A stretch of 64,000 bases of DNA, from assembly GCA_041739465.1 (NCBI GenBank), contig JBGSNX010000081.1, positions 25,550 to 89,549 of the forward strand, read 5' to 3'. The notes under the pieces were generated by a model. The model did not search any database, had not been told where the DNA came from, and saw only the letters and a list, made by a program, of their open reading frames with translations. Every line of letters begins with the position of its first letter. Within the stretch, counting starts at the first letter, position 1. The stretch comes from BOKV01 sp041739465 (GTDB lineage: Bacteria; Pseudomonadota; Alphaproteobacteria; Rhizobiales; Rhizobiaceae). The translations under genes were made by a program, and so were the position numbers. Shown one piece after another: positions 34,488 to 43,249 of this stretch.

Positions 34488-35423
34488 CTACAGCGCTCCG
34501 CCGGCTTCCGTCTGCAAAAATGCTTCGCCGCAGGCCTTGGCCAAAGTGCGCACCCGCAGGATGTAGCTCTGACGCTCGGTCACCGAGATCACGCCGCGCG
34601 CATCGAGCAGGTTGAAGCAGTGGGAAGCCTTGATCGCCTGGTCATATGCAGGGTGCGCCATCACGATGGTCTTGCCGGTCTTGGGGTCGAGCGCGGGCTG
34701 ATCGAGGATACGCCGGCACTCGGCTTCCGCGTCCTCGAAATGGCGCAGAAGGGTTGCCGTGTCGGCGATGTCGAAGTTCCAGCGAGAATATTCCCTCTCG
34801 GTCTGCTGGAAGACTTCGCCGTAATTGACCCGGTCATTGCCGTCGCGGCCATTGAAATTGAGGTCGTAGACATTGTCGACGTCCTGCACATCCATCGCCA
34901 GCCGCTCGAGGCCGTAAGTCAACTCACCGGCAACGGGGGAACATTCAAAGCCGCAAACCTGCTGGAAATAGGTAAACTGGCTGACCTCCATGCCGTCGCA
35001 CCAGACTTCCCAGCCAAGGCCCCAGGCACCCAGCGTCGGGCTTTCCCAGTCGTCCTCGACGAAGCGGATGTCGTGCAGTTTGGGATCGATGCCGATGGCG
35101 TAGAGCGAGCCGAGATACAGCTCCTGCAAATCCGGCGGCGAGGGCTTCAACAGCACCTGATACTGGTAATAATGCTGTAGCCGGTTGGGATTTTCGCCAT
35201 AGCGCCCGTCGGTCGGACGGCGCGACGGTTGCACATAAGCAGCGTTCCAGCGCTTGGGACCCAGTGCCCGCAAGGTCGTTGCCGGGTGGAATGTGCCCGC
35301 GCCTACCTCCATGTCGTAGGGCTGCAAAATAAGACAGCCATACTGCGCCCAGTACTGGTGCAATGTCAGGATGAGCCCCTGAAAGGAGCGGGTCGGGTGC
35401 ATGTGGGGCGGCAAAGCGTTCAT
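34488..35423 (-). CDS. glyQ: Glycyl-tRNA synthetase alpha subunit
   Basis: GlyQ is the catalytic (class II) subunit that activates glycine. The 311-residue protein has QGLILTLHQYWAQYGC, QPYDMEVGAGTFHPATTL, motif-2 region AYVQPSRRPTDGRYGENPNR and GLERLAMDVQ in motif 3. It lies upstream of lemA and is separated from glyS by four genes on the same strand. The ribosome site GGAG-like element is in 35424-35440. Confidence 0.97.
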   Translation of the reverse strand: MNALPPHMHPTRSFQGLILTLHQYWAQYGCLILQPYDMEVGAGTFHPATTLRALGPKRWNAAYVQPSRRPTDGRYGENPNRLQHYYQYQVLLKPSPPDLQELYLGSLYAIGIDPKLHDIRFVEDDWESPTLGAWGLGWEVWCDGMEVSQFTYFQQVCGFECSPVAGELTYGLERLAMDVQDVDNVYDLNFNGRDGNDRVNYGEVFQQTEREYSRWNFDIADTATLLRHFEDAEAECRRILDQPALDPKTGKTIVMAHPAYDQAIKASHCFNLLDARGVISVTERQSYILRVRTLAKACGEAFLQTEAGGAL

Positions 35424-35480
35424 GCTGTCGCCAATAGCAGAGGGCAGAGAATGGGGGAAGTCCTTCTCGGCGTCTCCCGC

Positions 35481-36392
35481 TCAACTGGTTTCCAACCACC
35501 CTTCACTCACTTTGACCGACGAACCGGAGATCCGCACGGCGGCGAGTTTTCCACCGGCGACATCGGCTTCAAGGCCGATGTTTGAAGGGCGGCCCATGTC
35601 ATAACCTTGATGGAGAGCGAAGGAGTTCAGCCCTTCTGCCATCTCGCCGCTTGCCAACAATTGTGCGGCAAGCAACGCCGATGCCGACCCGGTGGCCGGA
35701 TCCTCAGGGATGCCACCCGCCGGCGCAAACATGCGGGTATGCAATGCATGTGCAACACCGTCCGGGTCGCGCGTGTAGAGGAAAACATTGTCCGTGCCGG
35801 TGGCTGCGCTCATTGTTGACCATCCCGGTTCGCACGGTCGCGCTGCAGACAGGGCAGATCGGCTTGCAAGCGGGATGAACAGGAATGTGGGACCGCCCTG
35901 CCAAAGCCCGGCCTGATGGCCGGGCATGCCGATTTGCGCTGGTTCAAGGCCAAGCGCCTGAGCGGCCATGGCGACACCAGGTGCATTGCCAACTCCGGCA
36001 AACGGCACAATCGGCGCGGTCAATTGGGCGCGAATTGTGCCCGATTTGCGCACCACTTTCACCGGCACCAGACCTGCAACCTCTTCAAGCGTTATGGTGG
36101 TTTCAAAGTCGGCTTCACCGGGTAAAGCCTTCTGCGCCAAGTGAATTGCGCACCCGATGGTCGGGTGCCCGGCAAAGGGGATTTCGTCGGTTGGAAAGAA
36201 AATACGGACCTTGGCGGTGTTTGCCGGATCGGCAGGGGTTTGAACGAAAATCGTCTCGGAAAGGTTGAACTCCCGGGCCAGGGTCTGCATCTGCGCCGTG
36301 GAAAGACCGTCTGCGACTTCAACAATTGCCAACTGGTTTCCGGCAAACCGGCGTGTGGTGAAAACATCAACGGTGAAGAACGGCAGACGCAT
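35481..36392 (-). CDS. PhzF-family phenazine biosynthesis-like isomerase
   Basis: PhzF-fold enzymes catalyse isomerisation or epimerisation; the catalytic Glu of PhzF corresponds to Glu46 in FNLSETIFV, which is kept. The N-terminus FFTVDVFTTRRFAGNQLAIVE is typical, and the second domain has GIPEDPATGSASALLA. Length is 303 aa. No phenazine genes are near, so it is one of the many PhzF homologs with unknown small-molecule substrates. The start follows AGGGGAAATGCC. Confidence 0.9.
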   Translation of the reverse strand: MRLPFFTVDVFTTRRFAGNQLAIVEVADGLSTAQMQTLAREFNLSETIFVQTPADPANTAKVRIFFPTDEIPFAGHPTIGCAIHLAQKALPGEADFETTITLEEVAGLVPVKVVRKSGTIRAQLTAPIVPFAGVGNAPGVAMAAQALGLEPAQIGMPGHQAGLWQGGPTFLFIPLASRSALSAARPCEPGWSTMSAATGTDNVFLYTRDPDGVAHALHTRMFAPAGGIPEDPATGSASALLAAQLLASGEMAEGLNSFALHQGYDMGRPSNIGLEADVAGGKLAAVRISGSSVKVSEGWLETS

Positions 36393-36471
36393 GGCATTTC
36401 CCCTAAATTTGCGCGGAAATGCGTATCAAAAGCATGCAGCGGCACACAACGCAAAAACCTGAACCCAGCGA

Positions 36472-36675
36472 TCAGCCGCGTTTGTCATCTTTCGGGCGGT
36501 AAACGCCGTCCTTGCCCTTTTCGAGAACGGTCACATTGGCAGCTTCGCCCGGCTTGCGCTTCTTTTTTTCTTGCGTTTCAATGACTGCGGCAATGCGCGC
36601 CATCTCGCGCTTGAACGCGCGCCAAGCATACCAGACCAAGCCGCCGATCAGGGCAACCGCTATCAGTTGCGGCAT
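36472..36675 (-). CDS. Small single-pass membrane protein
   Basis: This 67-residue protein has one N-terminal helix (MPQLIAVALIGGLVWYAW) and a basic cytosolic tail rich in Lys and Arg (EKKKRKPGE). The start ATG 36675 has AAGGGGG 7 bases upstream; a TTG two codons earlier is the other option. It is found upstream of or beside sppA-like genes on the same strand here, 45 bases after the sppA stop. The function is unknown. Confidence 0.65.
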   Translation of the reverse strand: MPQLIAVALIGGLVWYAWRAFKREMARIAAVIETQEKKKRKPGEAANVTVLEKGKDGVYRPKDDKRG

Positions 36676-36720
36676 TCTCAACCCCCTTCATGTCCGCCAA
36701 TCCAGCGAACGAAACTTGCC

Positions 36721-37557
36721 TCAAAGGCCAAATCGCTGCCAATGCGCACGGTGCTCGATTGCGGCGATCGCCCCTGCCCCTGCCTCTGCTGCAATGCCTG
36801 CTGCCGATTGTGGGCGGCCGAAGAAATTGCGGCGAGCCTGCACCAGCTTCAGCACTGCCTTGTCACCATAGCGTGAGGCTATCACATCGGAAAGCAGTCC
36901 GCATGCATCGACCAGCCCAAGTTCCTTTGCCTTGATCCCGGTCCAGAACAGGCCGGTAAAAAGGTCCTTGTTGTCGACCAGTTTGCCTGCGCGGCCAGCC
37001 TTGACCATGTCGATGAAAATGGCGTGCATTTCCAGCTGCAAAGCCTTCAGATGCACAATGTCTTCCGGTTTCTCGGCCTGAAAAGGATCAAGGATGGATT
37101 TGTTCTCACCTGCCGTGTGGACACGCCGCTCGATACCGAGTTTGCTTATCGCTTCCTGAAAGCCGAAGCCCGCGGAAATGACGCCGATGGAGCCGACAAT
37201 CGACGTTTCATCAGCAATGATCTCATCGCCTGCAAGCGCGATCATGTATCCGCCGGAAGCGGCAACATCTTCCACGAAAACCAGAACGCGTTTTTCATGC
37301 TTTTTTGCCAATTGGCGAATGCGGGCATGGATCAACCTTGATTGCACTGGCGATCCACCCGGTGAATTGATGACGATGGCAACTGCCGGCGCGGATTTGA
37401 ACTCAAACGCCCGTTGCAGAACGCCCGCGCATCCAGCCAAGGACAGGTTCTGGCTGAGCGGCGTTCCGGACGCGGAAATGACGCCAGAAAGGCGCACAAC
37501 CGGAATTATCGGCGTGTCCTTGCGAAAGCGAGCTGGCAACCAGGCGGTCAGTTTCAT
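36721..37557 (-). CDS. sppA: S49-family signal peptide peptidase (SppA/SohB-like)
   Basis: This serine protease of family S49 cleaves residual signal peptides in or at the inner membrane. It uses a Ser-Lys dyad: Ser101 in DVAASGGYM and Lys153 in TAGENKSILDPF. INSPGGSPVQS and SIVGSIGVISAGFG are further signatures. At 278 aa it is the short, single-domain form, and I see no strong membrane helix at the N-terminus, so it may be cytosolic or peripheral. ATG 37557 has GGAG 6 bases upstream; the frame continues to 38055 inside the next gene. Confidence 0.92.
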   Translation of the reverse strand: MKLTAWLPARFRKDTPIIPVVRLSGVISASGTPLSQNLSLAGCAGVLQRAFEFKSAPAVAIVINSPGGSPVQSRLIHARIRQLAKKHEKRVLVFVEDVAASGGYMIALAGDEIIADETSIVGSIGVISAGFGFQEAISKLGIERRVHTAGENKSILDPFQAEKPEDIVHLKALQLEMHAIFIDMVKAGRAGKLVDNKDLFTGLFWTGIKAKELGLVDACGLLSDVIASRYGDKAVLKLVQARRNFFGRPQSAAGIAAEAGAGAIAAIEHRAHWQRFGL

Positions 37558-37651
37558 TGCGTCTCCTTCAGGGGCTTCTTGCAGGCTTGTTCTTTGGGAC
37601 ACATGGCGGCGAGACTGGCTTTTTGCAAGGGCGGGCTCGCCGGGCAACGCA

Positions 37652-38473
37652 TTACACTGCGGTCTTGCCCGATGATTTGCCAGACACAAACGGCAACCGC
37701 GCCAAGCCATTGAGGGCCGCCTGCGCAATGGCAGTCGGCTGGTTGGCACCATCGTGCAGAACAACGCCGGGAAGCAATTCAAGGGGCGCTTTCGAACCAC
37801 GTATCGCCCGAACGATGATGCGACCGGCGGAAGCATCGCCATGCGAATGCAGCGGCAAGATCTGCAACCCGCCAAATCGACCGTTGCAGGCCTCGAGCAG
37901 GTCGGACAGCTGCCGAGGTCGCCAGACGATGTGCAGCATGCCGCCGGGCCGCAGAATGGCTGCAGCGGTTCGCAACCAGGCAGCAATGCCACCATCCTCC
38001 ATGGCATGCGCAAGCGCCCGGCGCAGATCGGGCGAAGCACGTTCATTGGACGCATGGTAAGGTGGATTGCAGATCACATGATCAAATGATGCGTTTGCCA
38101 GACCAGCCGCCTCACGCTTTTTTCCGGTGAGGGTGATGTCTGCTTCGACCACTTCCGCCCTTTGTGACAATGATGCATTTTGCGGCAATGCAAGGCTGTC
38201 GCGCGCGCACTGCGCCATTAACGGGTCGATTTCAACCAGAACTGCTTGCAAACCGGGGTTCATCGCCAGCGCCGCCATGCCAGCCACGCCAGCGCCCGCG
38301 CCCAGATCGGCGAGTGTGCCGGATGCACCAAGCAGCAATGAAGCCGCAAGCAGCAGCGCATCGGAACCGGCACGGTGTCCGGTATCGCGGGGCTGCACGG
38401 CATAAAACCCGCCCCGATGAAATGCATCCGTGGTGAAGGAGGAGTGGTTTTGCAGGTCGGCTTTGCCCATCAT
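37652..38473 (-). CDS. TrmN6-like adenine N6-methyltransferase
   Basis: This class I SAM-dependent methyltransferase resembles TrmN6, which methylates N6 of A37 in tRNA1(Val). Residues: GSDALLLAASL at the N-terminal side, the SAM loop ADLGAGAGVAGMA, acidic VLVEIDP, and the N6-adenine motif FDHVICNPPYHAS (NPPY). Length is 273 aa. The ATG at 38473 overlaps the DUF2007 stop by four bases, so the two are coupled. The target could also be rRNA or a protein. Confidence 0.85.
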   Translation of the reverse strand: MMGKADLQNHSSFTTDAFHRGGFYAVQPRDTGHRAGSDALLLAASLLLGASGTLADLGAGAGVAGMAALAMNPGLQAVLVEIDPLMAQCARDSLALPQNASLSQRAEVVEADITLTGKKREAAGLANASFDHVICNPPYHASNERASPDLRRALAHAMEDGGIAAWLRTAAAILRPGGMLHIVWRPRQLSDLLEACNGRFGGLQILPLHSHGDASAGRIIVRAIRGSKAPLELLPGVVLHDGANQPTAIAQAALNGLARLPFVSGKSSGKTAV

Positions 38474-38709
38474 GGCTTGCCGTTGCCAGGCAATTCCAGT
38501 TCCCCACCTAGACCGGCAAGCCGCAGCAGACGGGCAGCTTTTTCGTGATCGTTATCCAGCACCATCACTCTGCGCGGCAGTATGCCAAGCGACCCGTCGA
38601 GGATGCTCATGTTCTGGTCCAGCACGAAATGGTCGATCTGCTCTGATTTCAAAAGCGCTTCCAGAAACGAAATGAGCACCGGATCGTTGGTGCGAATGAG
38701 TTCTCGCAA
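38470..38709 (-). CDS. DUF2007-domain protein (putative signal-transducing protein)
   Basis: This 79-residue protein carries the DUF2007 signature LRELIRTNDPVLISFLEALLKSE (short form RTNDPVLISFLEALL), VLDQNMSI, and PRRVMVLDND. Family members usually begin at this Arg-Thr-Asn-Asp-Pro segment. TTG 38709 is chosen: AAAGGA lies 6 bases upstream and it opens two residues before RELIRT. ATG 38757 would add 16 residues without similarity. The function is unknown. It is divergent from the polyprenyl synthase gene. Confidence 0.8.
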   Translation of the reverse strand: MRELIRTNDPVLISFLEALLKSEQIDHFVLDQNMSILDGSLGILPRRVMVLDNDHEKAARLLRLAGLGGELELPGNGKP

Positions 38710-38859
38710 GTGAGTTCCTTTCGAATGGGCAAAGGCCAGAAAGCCCTCATCGTTCACGAAGTATCGATCAATCCGGCAGCAAATGCTGCGTCACGCGCCA
38801 ATCTGTCGCTTTTCAATGCATCCAACAATCCGTAAAGTCGCGCAGTATCGAGTTGGGGA

Positions 38860-39891
38860 GTGATTTTCTTGACAAATGTGATTGCGATTGATTCCGGCAG
38901 CGGACGCGCCCCGCGCGCCAGCGTTGAACCGTTGGTGAAACTGGTGAACTCCGACATGAGCCGGGTTAACCGCATCATTCTCGACCGCTGCGGGTCGGAT
39001 GTCGAAATGATCCCTGAAGTTGCCCGCCATCTCATTGATTCGGGTGGCAAAAGGCTTCGCCCGATGCTGACAATCGCTGCTGCGCAAATGTGCGGCTACA
39101 CGGGCGAGCACCATATCCTTCTGGCAGCGTCGGTTGAATTCATGCACACGGCGACCCTGCTGCACGATGACGTGGTCGATGAAAGCAACATGCGGCGGGG
39201 CAAACAGTCAGCGCGCATGGTTTGGGGCAACCAGGCCAGCGTTCTGGTGGGAGATTTTCTGCTTGGCCAGGCATTCCGCATGATGGTGGAAGTTGGCTCG
39301 CTCGCAGCACTTGATGTCTTGTCCCATGCCGCAACCGTCATTGCCGAAGGGGAGGTTTTGCAGCTTTCAACGGCCAAGAACCTTGAAACCAACGAAGATG
39401 AATATCTGGCAGTCATTCGCGCCAAAACCGCAGCGCTGTTCGCGGCAGCAGCGGAGGTCGGCCCGATTGTTGCGGGCAGTGCAAAGCCGGTTGTCAGCGC
39501 GTTTCGCTCTTATGGAACCAATCTGGGCCTAGCATTCCAATTGGTTGACGACGCGCTGGACTATGGCGGCTCTACAGCCTTGTTGGGCAAGAATGTCGGT
39601 GACGATTTCCGCGAGGGCAAGGTGACCTTGCCGGTAGTGCTTGCCTATCGGCGTGGCAGTGACGTTGAGCGTGCCTTCTGGCAAGAGGCTATCGTCAATG
39701 GCAAGACGGGCGACGCCGAGCTGATGCATGCCATGGGCTTGTTGCGCAAATACGATGCCATTGGCGATACGGTGGCCCGAGCGCGCCACTATACCGAAAT
39801 GGCACGTGACGCCCTTGCCCCGATGAAAGGGAGCGCGCACAAGGAAGCATTGGTTGAAGTGCTGGAATTCTGCCTTAGCCGCGCCAATTAG
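38860..39891 (+). CDS. ispB: Long-chain polyprenyl diphosphate synthase
   Basis: IspB-type enzymes elongate farnesyl diphosphate to the C40-C50 chain of ubiquinone. Both Asp-rich motifs are present: DDVVD (103-107) and DDALD (230-234), along with GGKRLRPML and the KTAALFAAA segment. Length is 343 aa from GTG 38860. A TTG at 38869 with GGGGAG upstream could be the true start. Chain length cannot be told by eye; octa- or decaprenyl is usual in this group. It would supply UbiA (25585-26526). Confidence 0.94.
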   Translation: MIFLTNVIAIDSGSGRAPRASVEPLVKLVNSDMSRVNRIILDRCGSDVEMIPEVARHLIDSGGKRLRPMLTIAAAQMCGYTGEHHILLAASVEFMHTATLLHDDVVDESNMRRGKQSARMVWGNQASVLVGDFLLGQAFRMMVEVGSLAALDVLSHAATVIAEGEVLQLSTAKNLETNEDEYLAVIRAKTAALFAAAAEVGPIVAGSAKPVVSAFRSYGTNLGLAFQLVDDALDYGGSTALLGKNVGDDFREGKVTLPVVLAYRRGSDVERAFWQEAIVNGKTGDAELMHAMGLLRKYDAIGDTVARARHYTEMARDALAPMKGSAHKEALVEVLEFCLSRAN

Positions 39892-39973
39892 TTGCAAGGC
39901 GCAAATTCGCCAGCGCCGCTGAATGTGAATTGCTGCCTGAAAGCTGCCGTGCTTGGCTGGCAATACTGTGACA

Positions 39974-39998
39974 TGGGGTCGAATCCAGATTGACCCCA
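39974..39998 (+). promoter_or_regulatory. Leader hairpin before the TPR gene
   Basis: TGGGGTC (39974-39980) and GACCCCA (39992-39998) form a 7-bp stem with an 11-base loop, ending 21 bases before the TPR start codon. The loop contains a GAATC site. It could be a leader structure or the end of the ispB transcript; no T-run follows. Confidence 0.35.
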
Positions 39999-40019
39999 GC
40001 CAACGAGGATCCCGACCGG

Positions 40020-41774
40020 ATGACCACCAAACGCCGCCTACTCCCCGTTCTTGCGCTGTCACTGGCGCAGTTTTTGTCCATTGCCGCCAACGGCCATGCA
40101 AACACGGAGCCAACCAAGGTTCCCGATGTTCGTGAGCTCGTTGCCAGCACTTCGCTCGCAGGAAGCTTTCTTGCCGCGCAGATGGCCGCACGCGAGAATG
40201 ATGACGAGACCGCAGTTGCCTATTATCAGCGCAGCCTTGAACTGGACCCGGACAATGGGGAGCTCAAGCGGCTTTATTTTCTTGCGCTGACAGCCAATGG
40301 CCGCATTGCCGATGCCGTCAAAGTTTCTGCTTCAATCCCGGCAAGCGATGAACAGGCCCCGATTGCGCGGCTGGTTTCTGCGGTTGACGCCATGAGCCGT
40401 GGTGACTGGAAGACGGCAAAGGAAGTTCTCAAGGATCCGGTGACCGGTGATCTTGACCAGATGGTCGAGAAACTGGTGATTGCCTGGGCAACCCTTGGCG
40501 AAGGTGATGCCAAAAAGGCAGTCGAGATGACTACCCAGATTGGCGGTCCAGACTGGGTCCAGGTTATTCGCAACTATCATGCCGGCCTGATCCTGAGCGC
40601 GAGCGGCGACGACAAGGGGGCTGTTGCGCTTCTGGCCAAGGCCATTGTCAACCGCGATGCGGCGGCAGTGCTTTCGGAAACCTACATGCATGCCGTCGAA
40701 GCGCTGGTGGGAGCTCACTCACGGCTGGGTGACAGCGAAAACGCAAAGGCCGTTCTTGCAGGCGGGCTTGATATCCTGCCAACCTATTCACCTTTCAAGC
40801 GCCTGCAAAAGTCGCTTGAAGCCAATGAGAAAATCCCCCTGATGATTGCCGATGCCAAGCAGGGCGGAACCGAAATCTTCTACAATGTCGGCACCGCGAT
40901 CAGCCGTCAGGGCGGCACTCCATTCGGCCAGGGATATCTGCAACTTGCGGACCATATCACGCCGGGCCGCGATTATGTGGTGATGGCGCTTGCCAGCATT
41001 TTCGAGGTTCAACGCCAGCACGAGCGGGCCAATACCTTTTATGAGCGCATCGAGAAGACGTCTGACTTTCACCGCCGGGCCGAACTTGAGTATGCCTTGA
41101 ACCTCAACGATCTGAAAAAGATCGATGAATCCAAGACCAAGCTTCGTGCGCTCATTGCCGAAGAACCGGATGATCTGCTGGCGTACTCAACGCTTGGCGG
41201 AGTGCTTTCGCAGCACGAGGAATATGCCGAGGCAGTCACTGTGTTCGAAACGGCTGTCAGCAAGATAGCCAAGCCCGAACGGCTGCACTGGAACCTCTAT
41301 TACCGGCTGGCCATCGCCTATGAACGCACCAAGCAATGGCCAAAGGCCGAGACAGCTTTCAAGAAGGCGCTGGAACTTTCACCTGACCAGGCAGATGTAC
41401 TCAACTACCTTGGTTACTCATGGATCGAACAGGGCATCAATCTAGAGGAAGGTCTTGCGATGATCCGCAAGGCGGTCGAGCTTTCGCCCCGCAAGGGCTA
41501 CATCATCGACAGCCTCGGCTGGGCTTACTTCAAGCTCAAGCGTTATGATGATGCTGTGCGTGAATTGGAGCGCGCAGTGGAAATTCTCCCGCGCGATTCC
41601 GTACTCAACGATCATCTGGGAGATGCTTACTGGATGGCCGGGCGCAAGCTGGAAGCCACATTCCAGTGGAACCATGCGCTGGCATTCAAGCCGGAACCGG
41701 CAGAAGAAGCCCACATCAAGCAAAAACTTGAAAAAGGCTATTTCGAAAAGCCGACGGCAACCGCTGCGCAATGA
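40020..41774 (+). CDS. Secreted tetratricopeptide-repeat protein
   Basis: This 584-residue protein has a signal peptide (RLLPVLALSLAQFLSIAANGHA) and many TPR helix pairs; clear repeats are YYQRSLELDPDNGELKRLY, AETAFKKALELSPDQADVLNYLGYS and AVRELERAVEILPRDSVLNDHLGDA. It probably works as a periplasmic or outer-membrane scaffold. ATG 40020 is preferred over TTG 39990, which would precede the basic signal start. It overlaps ispE by four bases (ATGA), a pairing seen in other alphaproteobacteria. Confidence 0.9.
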   Translation: MTTKRRLLPVLALSLAQFLSIAANGHANTEPTKVPDVRELVASTSLAGSFLAAQMAARENDDETAVAYYQRSLELDPDNGELKRLYFLALTANGRIADAVKVSASIPASDEQAPIARLVSAVDAMSRGDWKTAKEVLKDPVTGDLDQMVEKLVIAWATLGEGDAKKAVEMTTQIGGPDWVQVIRNYHAGLILSASGDDKGAVALLAKAIVNRDAAAVLSETYMHAVEALVGAHSRLGDSENAKAVLAGGLDILPTYSPFKRLQKSLEANEKIPLMIADAKQGGTEIFYNVGTAISRQGGTPFGQGYLQLADHITPGRDYVVMALASIFEVQRQHERANTFYERIEKTSDFHRRAELEYALNLNDLKKIDESKTKLRALIAEEPDDLLAYSTLGGVLSQHEEYAEAVTVFETAVSKIAKPERLHWNLYYRLAIAYERTKQWPKAETAFKKALELSPDQADVLNYLGYSWIEQGINLEEGLAMIRKAVELSPRKGYIIDSLGWAYFKLKRYDDAVRELERAVEILPRDSVLNDHLGDAYWMAGRKLEATFQWNHALAFKPEPAEEAHIKQKLEKGYFEKPTATAAQ

Positions 41775-42700
41775 AATCGGTGGCCGGAACCGAACCGGTC
41801 GTCGTGGATGCGCCAGCCAAGATCAATCTGGCGCTGCATGTTACCGGGCGGCGGCAGGATGGCTATCACCTGCTCGACACTGCGGTTGCGTTTGCGCACT
41901 TGGGCGATACGCTGACTGCAAGGCATGGGGAGGATTTCTCTTTGTCGCTGTCGGGCCGCTTTGCAACAGCGCTTGAACCGGGCGATGCAAACAATCTTGT
42001 TCTCAAGGCTGCGCGCCAGCTTCACCAGCATGCCATTGCGATGGGCTTTGCCATTTCCGGCGGTGCGCATTTCAACTTGAAGAAAGAGCTTCCTGTGGCC
42101 AGCGGCATTGGCGGAGGGTCCGCAGATGCGGCTGCGGCGCTTGTTGCCTTGCGAACCTTATGGTCGCTGCCGGATAGTTTTGACCTCATGAAGATTGCTG
42201 CGACGCTTGGCGCCGACGTGCCCATGTGCCTTGCTTCCACGCCGCTTCGGGCAAGCGGGGTGGGCGAAATTCTCGCCCCCGCGCCGCTGGCACAAGACTT
42301 TCACGTCGTGCTGGTGAATTGCGGCATTGAGACGCTCACCAAGAGTGTTTTCAACAAACTCGACGGCAAGTTTGGTGACCCCATGCATGCATTGCCCGCT
42401 GGCGGTATCGACTGGGGATGGCTCCACGGCCAGCGAAACGACCTCCAAAGTCCAGCGGTCGGAATGTTTCCAGAAATTGGTGAGACGATTGGCCTGCTGG
42501 AGCAATGCAGGGGCGTGCAGTTGGCACGCATGAGCGGCTCGGGTGCCACTTGCTTCGGCATCTTTGCGGATGCACAAACGGCGCAACAGGCGGCGCAGCA
42601 AATTGCCGGACTGCATCCGGAGTGGTGGTGCGTCGCAACGGTCTTGCCAGCCTCAGGAATGCGCCAGCGCGACTGGCCGAAATCAGTTGGAGGATCTTGA
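41771..42700 (+). CDS. ispE: 4-diphosphocytidyl-2-C-methyl-D-erythritol kinase
   Basis: IspE phosphorylates CDP-methylerythritol in the MEP isoprenoid pathway. The GHMP kinase fold shows DAPAKINLALHVTGRRQDGYHLLDT at the N-terminus (key part PAKINLALHV), the ATP-binding LPVASGIGGGSADAAAAL and the C-terminal RMSGSGATCFGIF. Length is 309 aa. Together with the polyprenyl synthase upstream, this forms an isoprenoid mini-cluster interrupted by the TPR gene. moaB begins directly after its stop (TGA-GTG). Confidence 0.96.
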   Translation: MKSVAGTEPVVVDAPAKINLALHVTGRRQDGYHLLDTAVAFAHLGDTLTARHGEDFSLSLSGRFATALEPGDANNLVLKAARQLHQHAIAMGFAISGGAHFNLKKELPVASGIGGGSADAAAALVALRTLWSLPDSFDLMKIAATLGADVPMCLASTPLRASGVGEILAPAPLAQDFHVVLVNCGIETLTKSVFNKLDGKFGDPMHALPAGGIDWGWLHGQRNDLQSPAVGMFPEIGETIGLLEQCRGVQLARMSGSGATCFGIFADAQTAQQAAQQIAGLHPEWWCVATVLPASGMRQRDWPKSVGGS

Positions 42701-43249
42701 GTGGCGCGCATTGACGAGACCAGACCCTTCATTCCCGTGTCGATTGCCGTGCTGACGGTGTCGGACACCCGTATCCTTGAAGATGACAAATCCGGCACGA
42801 CGCTGGCCGAGCGTGTTGAAAAAGCCGGACACCACCTGGTAGCGAGGGACATCGTCAAGGACGACATCGAGGCCATTCGCGACAAGGTTCGCGGCTGGAT
42901 TGCCAACAAGGGAATTGACGTCATCATCACAACGGGGGGCACTGGATTTACCGGACGTGACGTAACGCCAGAGGCGCTCGAGCCACTCTTTGAAAAGCGC
43001 ATGGACGGATTTTCGGAAGTCTTCCACCGCATCAGTTTCGACAAGATCGGCACTTCCACCATCCAGTCGCGCGCGACCGGCGGGGTTGCCGGAGCAACTT
43101 ACATCTTCTGTCTGCCAGGGTCGCCGGGGGCCTGCCGTGATGCATGGGACGGCATACTTGAGCCGCAACTCGACTATCGGCACATGCCATGCAATTTCGT
43201 GGAGATCATGCCGCGGCTGGATGAGCACCTCAAGCGCGGCAAGGGCTGA
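42701..43249 (+). CDS. moaB: Molybdenum cofactor biosynthesis protein MoaB
   Basis: MoaB/MogA-fold proteins adenylate molybdopterin before Mo insertion. The protein has VLTVSDTRILEDDKSGTTL, the nucleotide loop ITTGGTGFTGRDVTPEAL, and FCLPGSPGACRDAW. Length is 182 aa from GTG 42701, with GGAGGA 6-7 bases upstream. It starts on the base after the ispE stop. The stop meets that of the convergent GT2-like gene back to back (TGA-TCA), inside a weak AGGGC/GCCCT hairpin (43242-43259). Confidence 0.93.
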   Translation: MARIDETRPFIPVSIAVLTVSDTRILEDDKSGTTLAERVEKAGHHLVARDIVKDDIEAIRDKVRGWIANKGIDVIITTGGTGFTGRDVTPEALEPLFEKRMDGFSEVFHRISFDKIGTSTIQSRATGGVAGATYIFCLPGSPGACRDAWDGILEPQLDYRHMPCNFVEIMPRLDEHLKRGKG

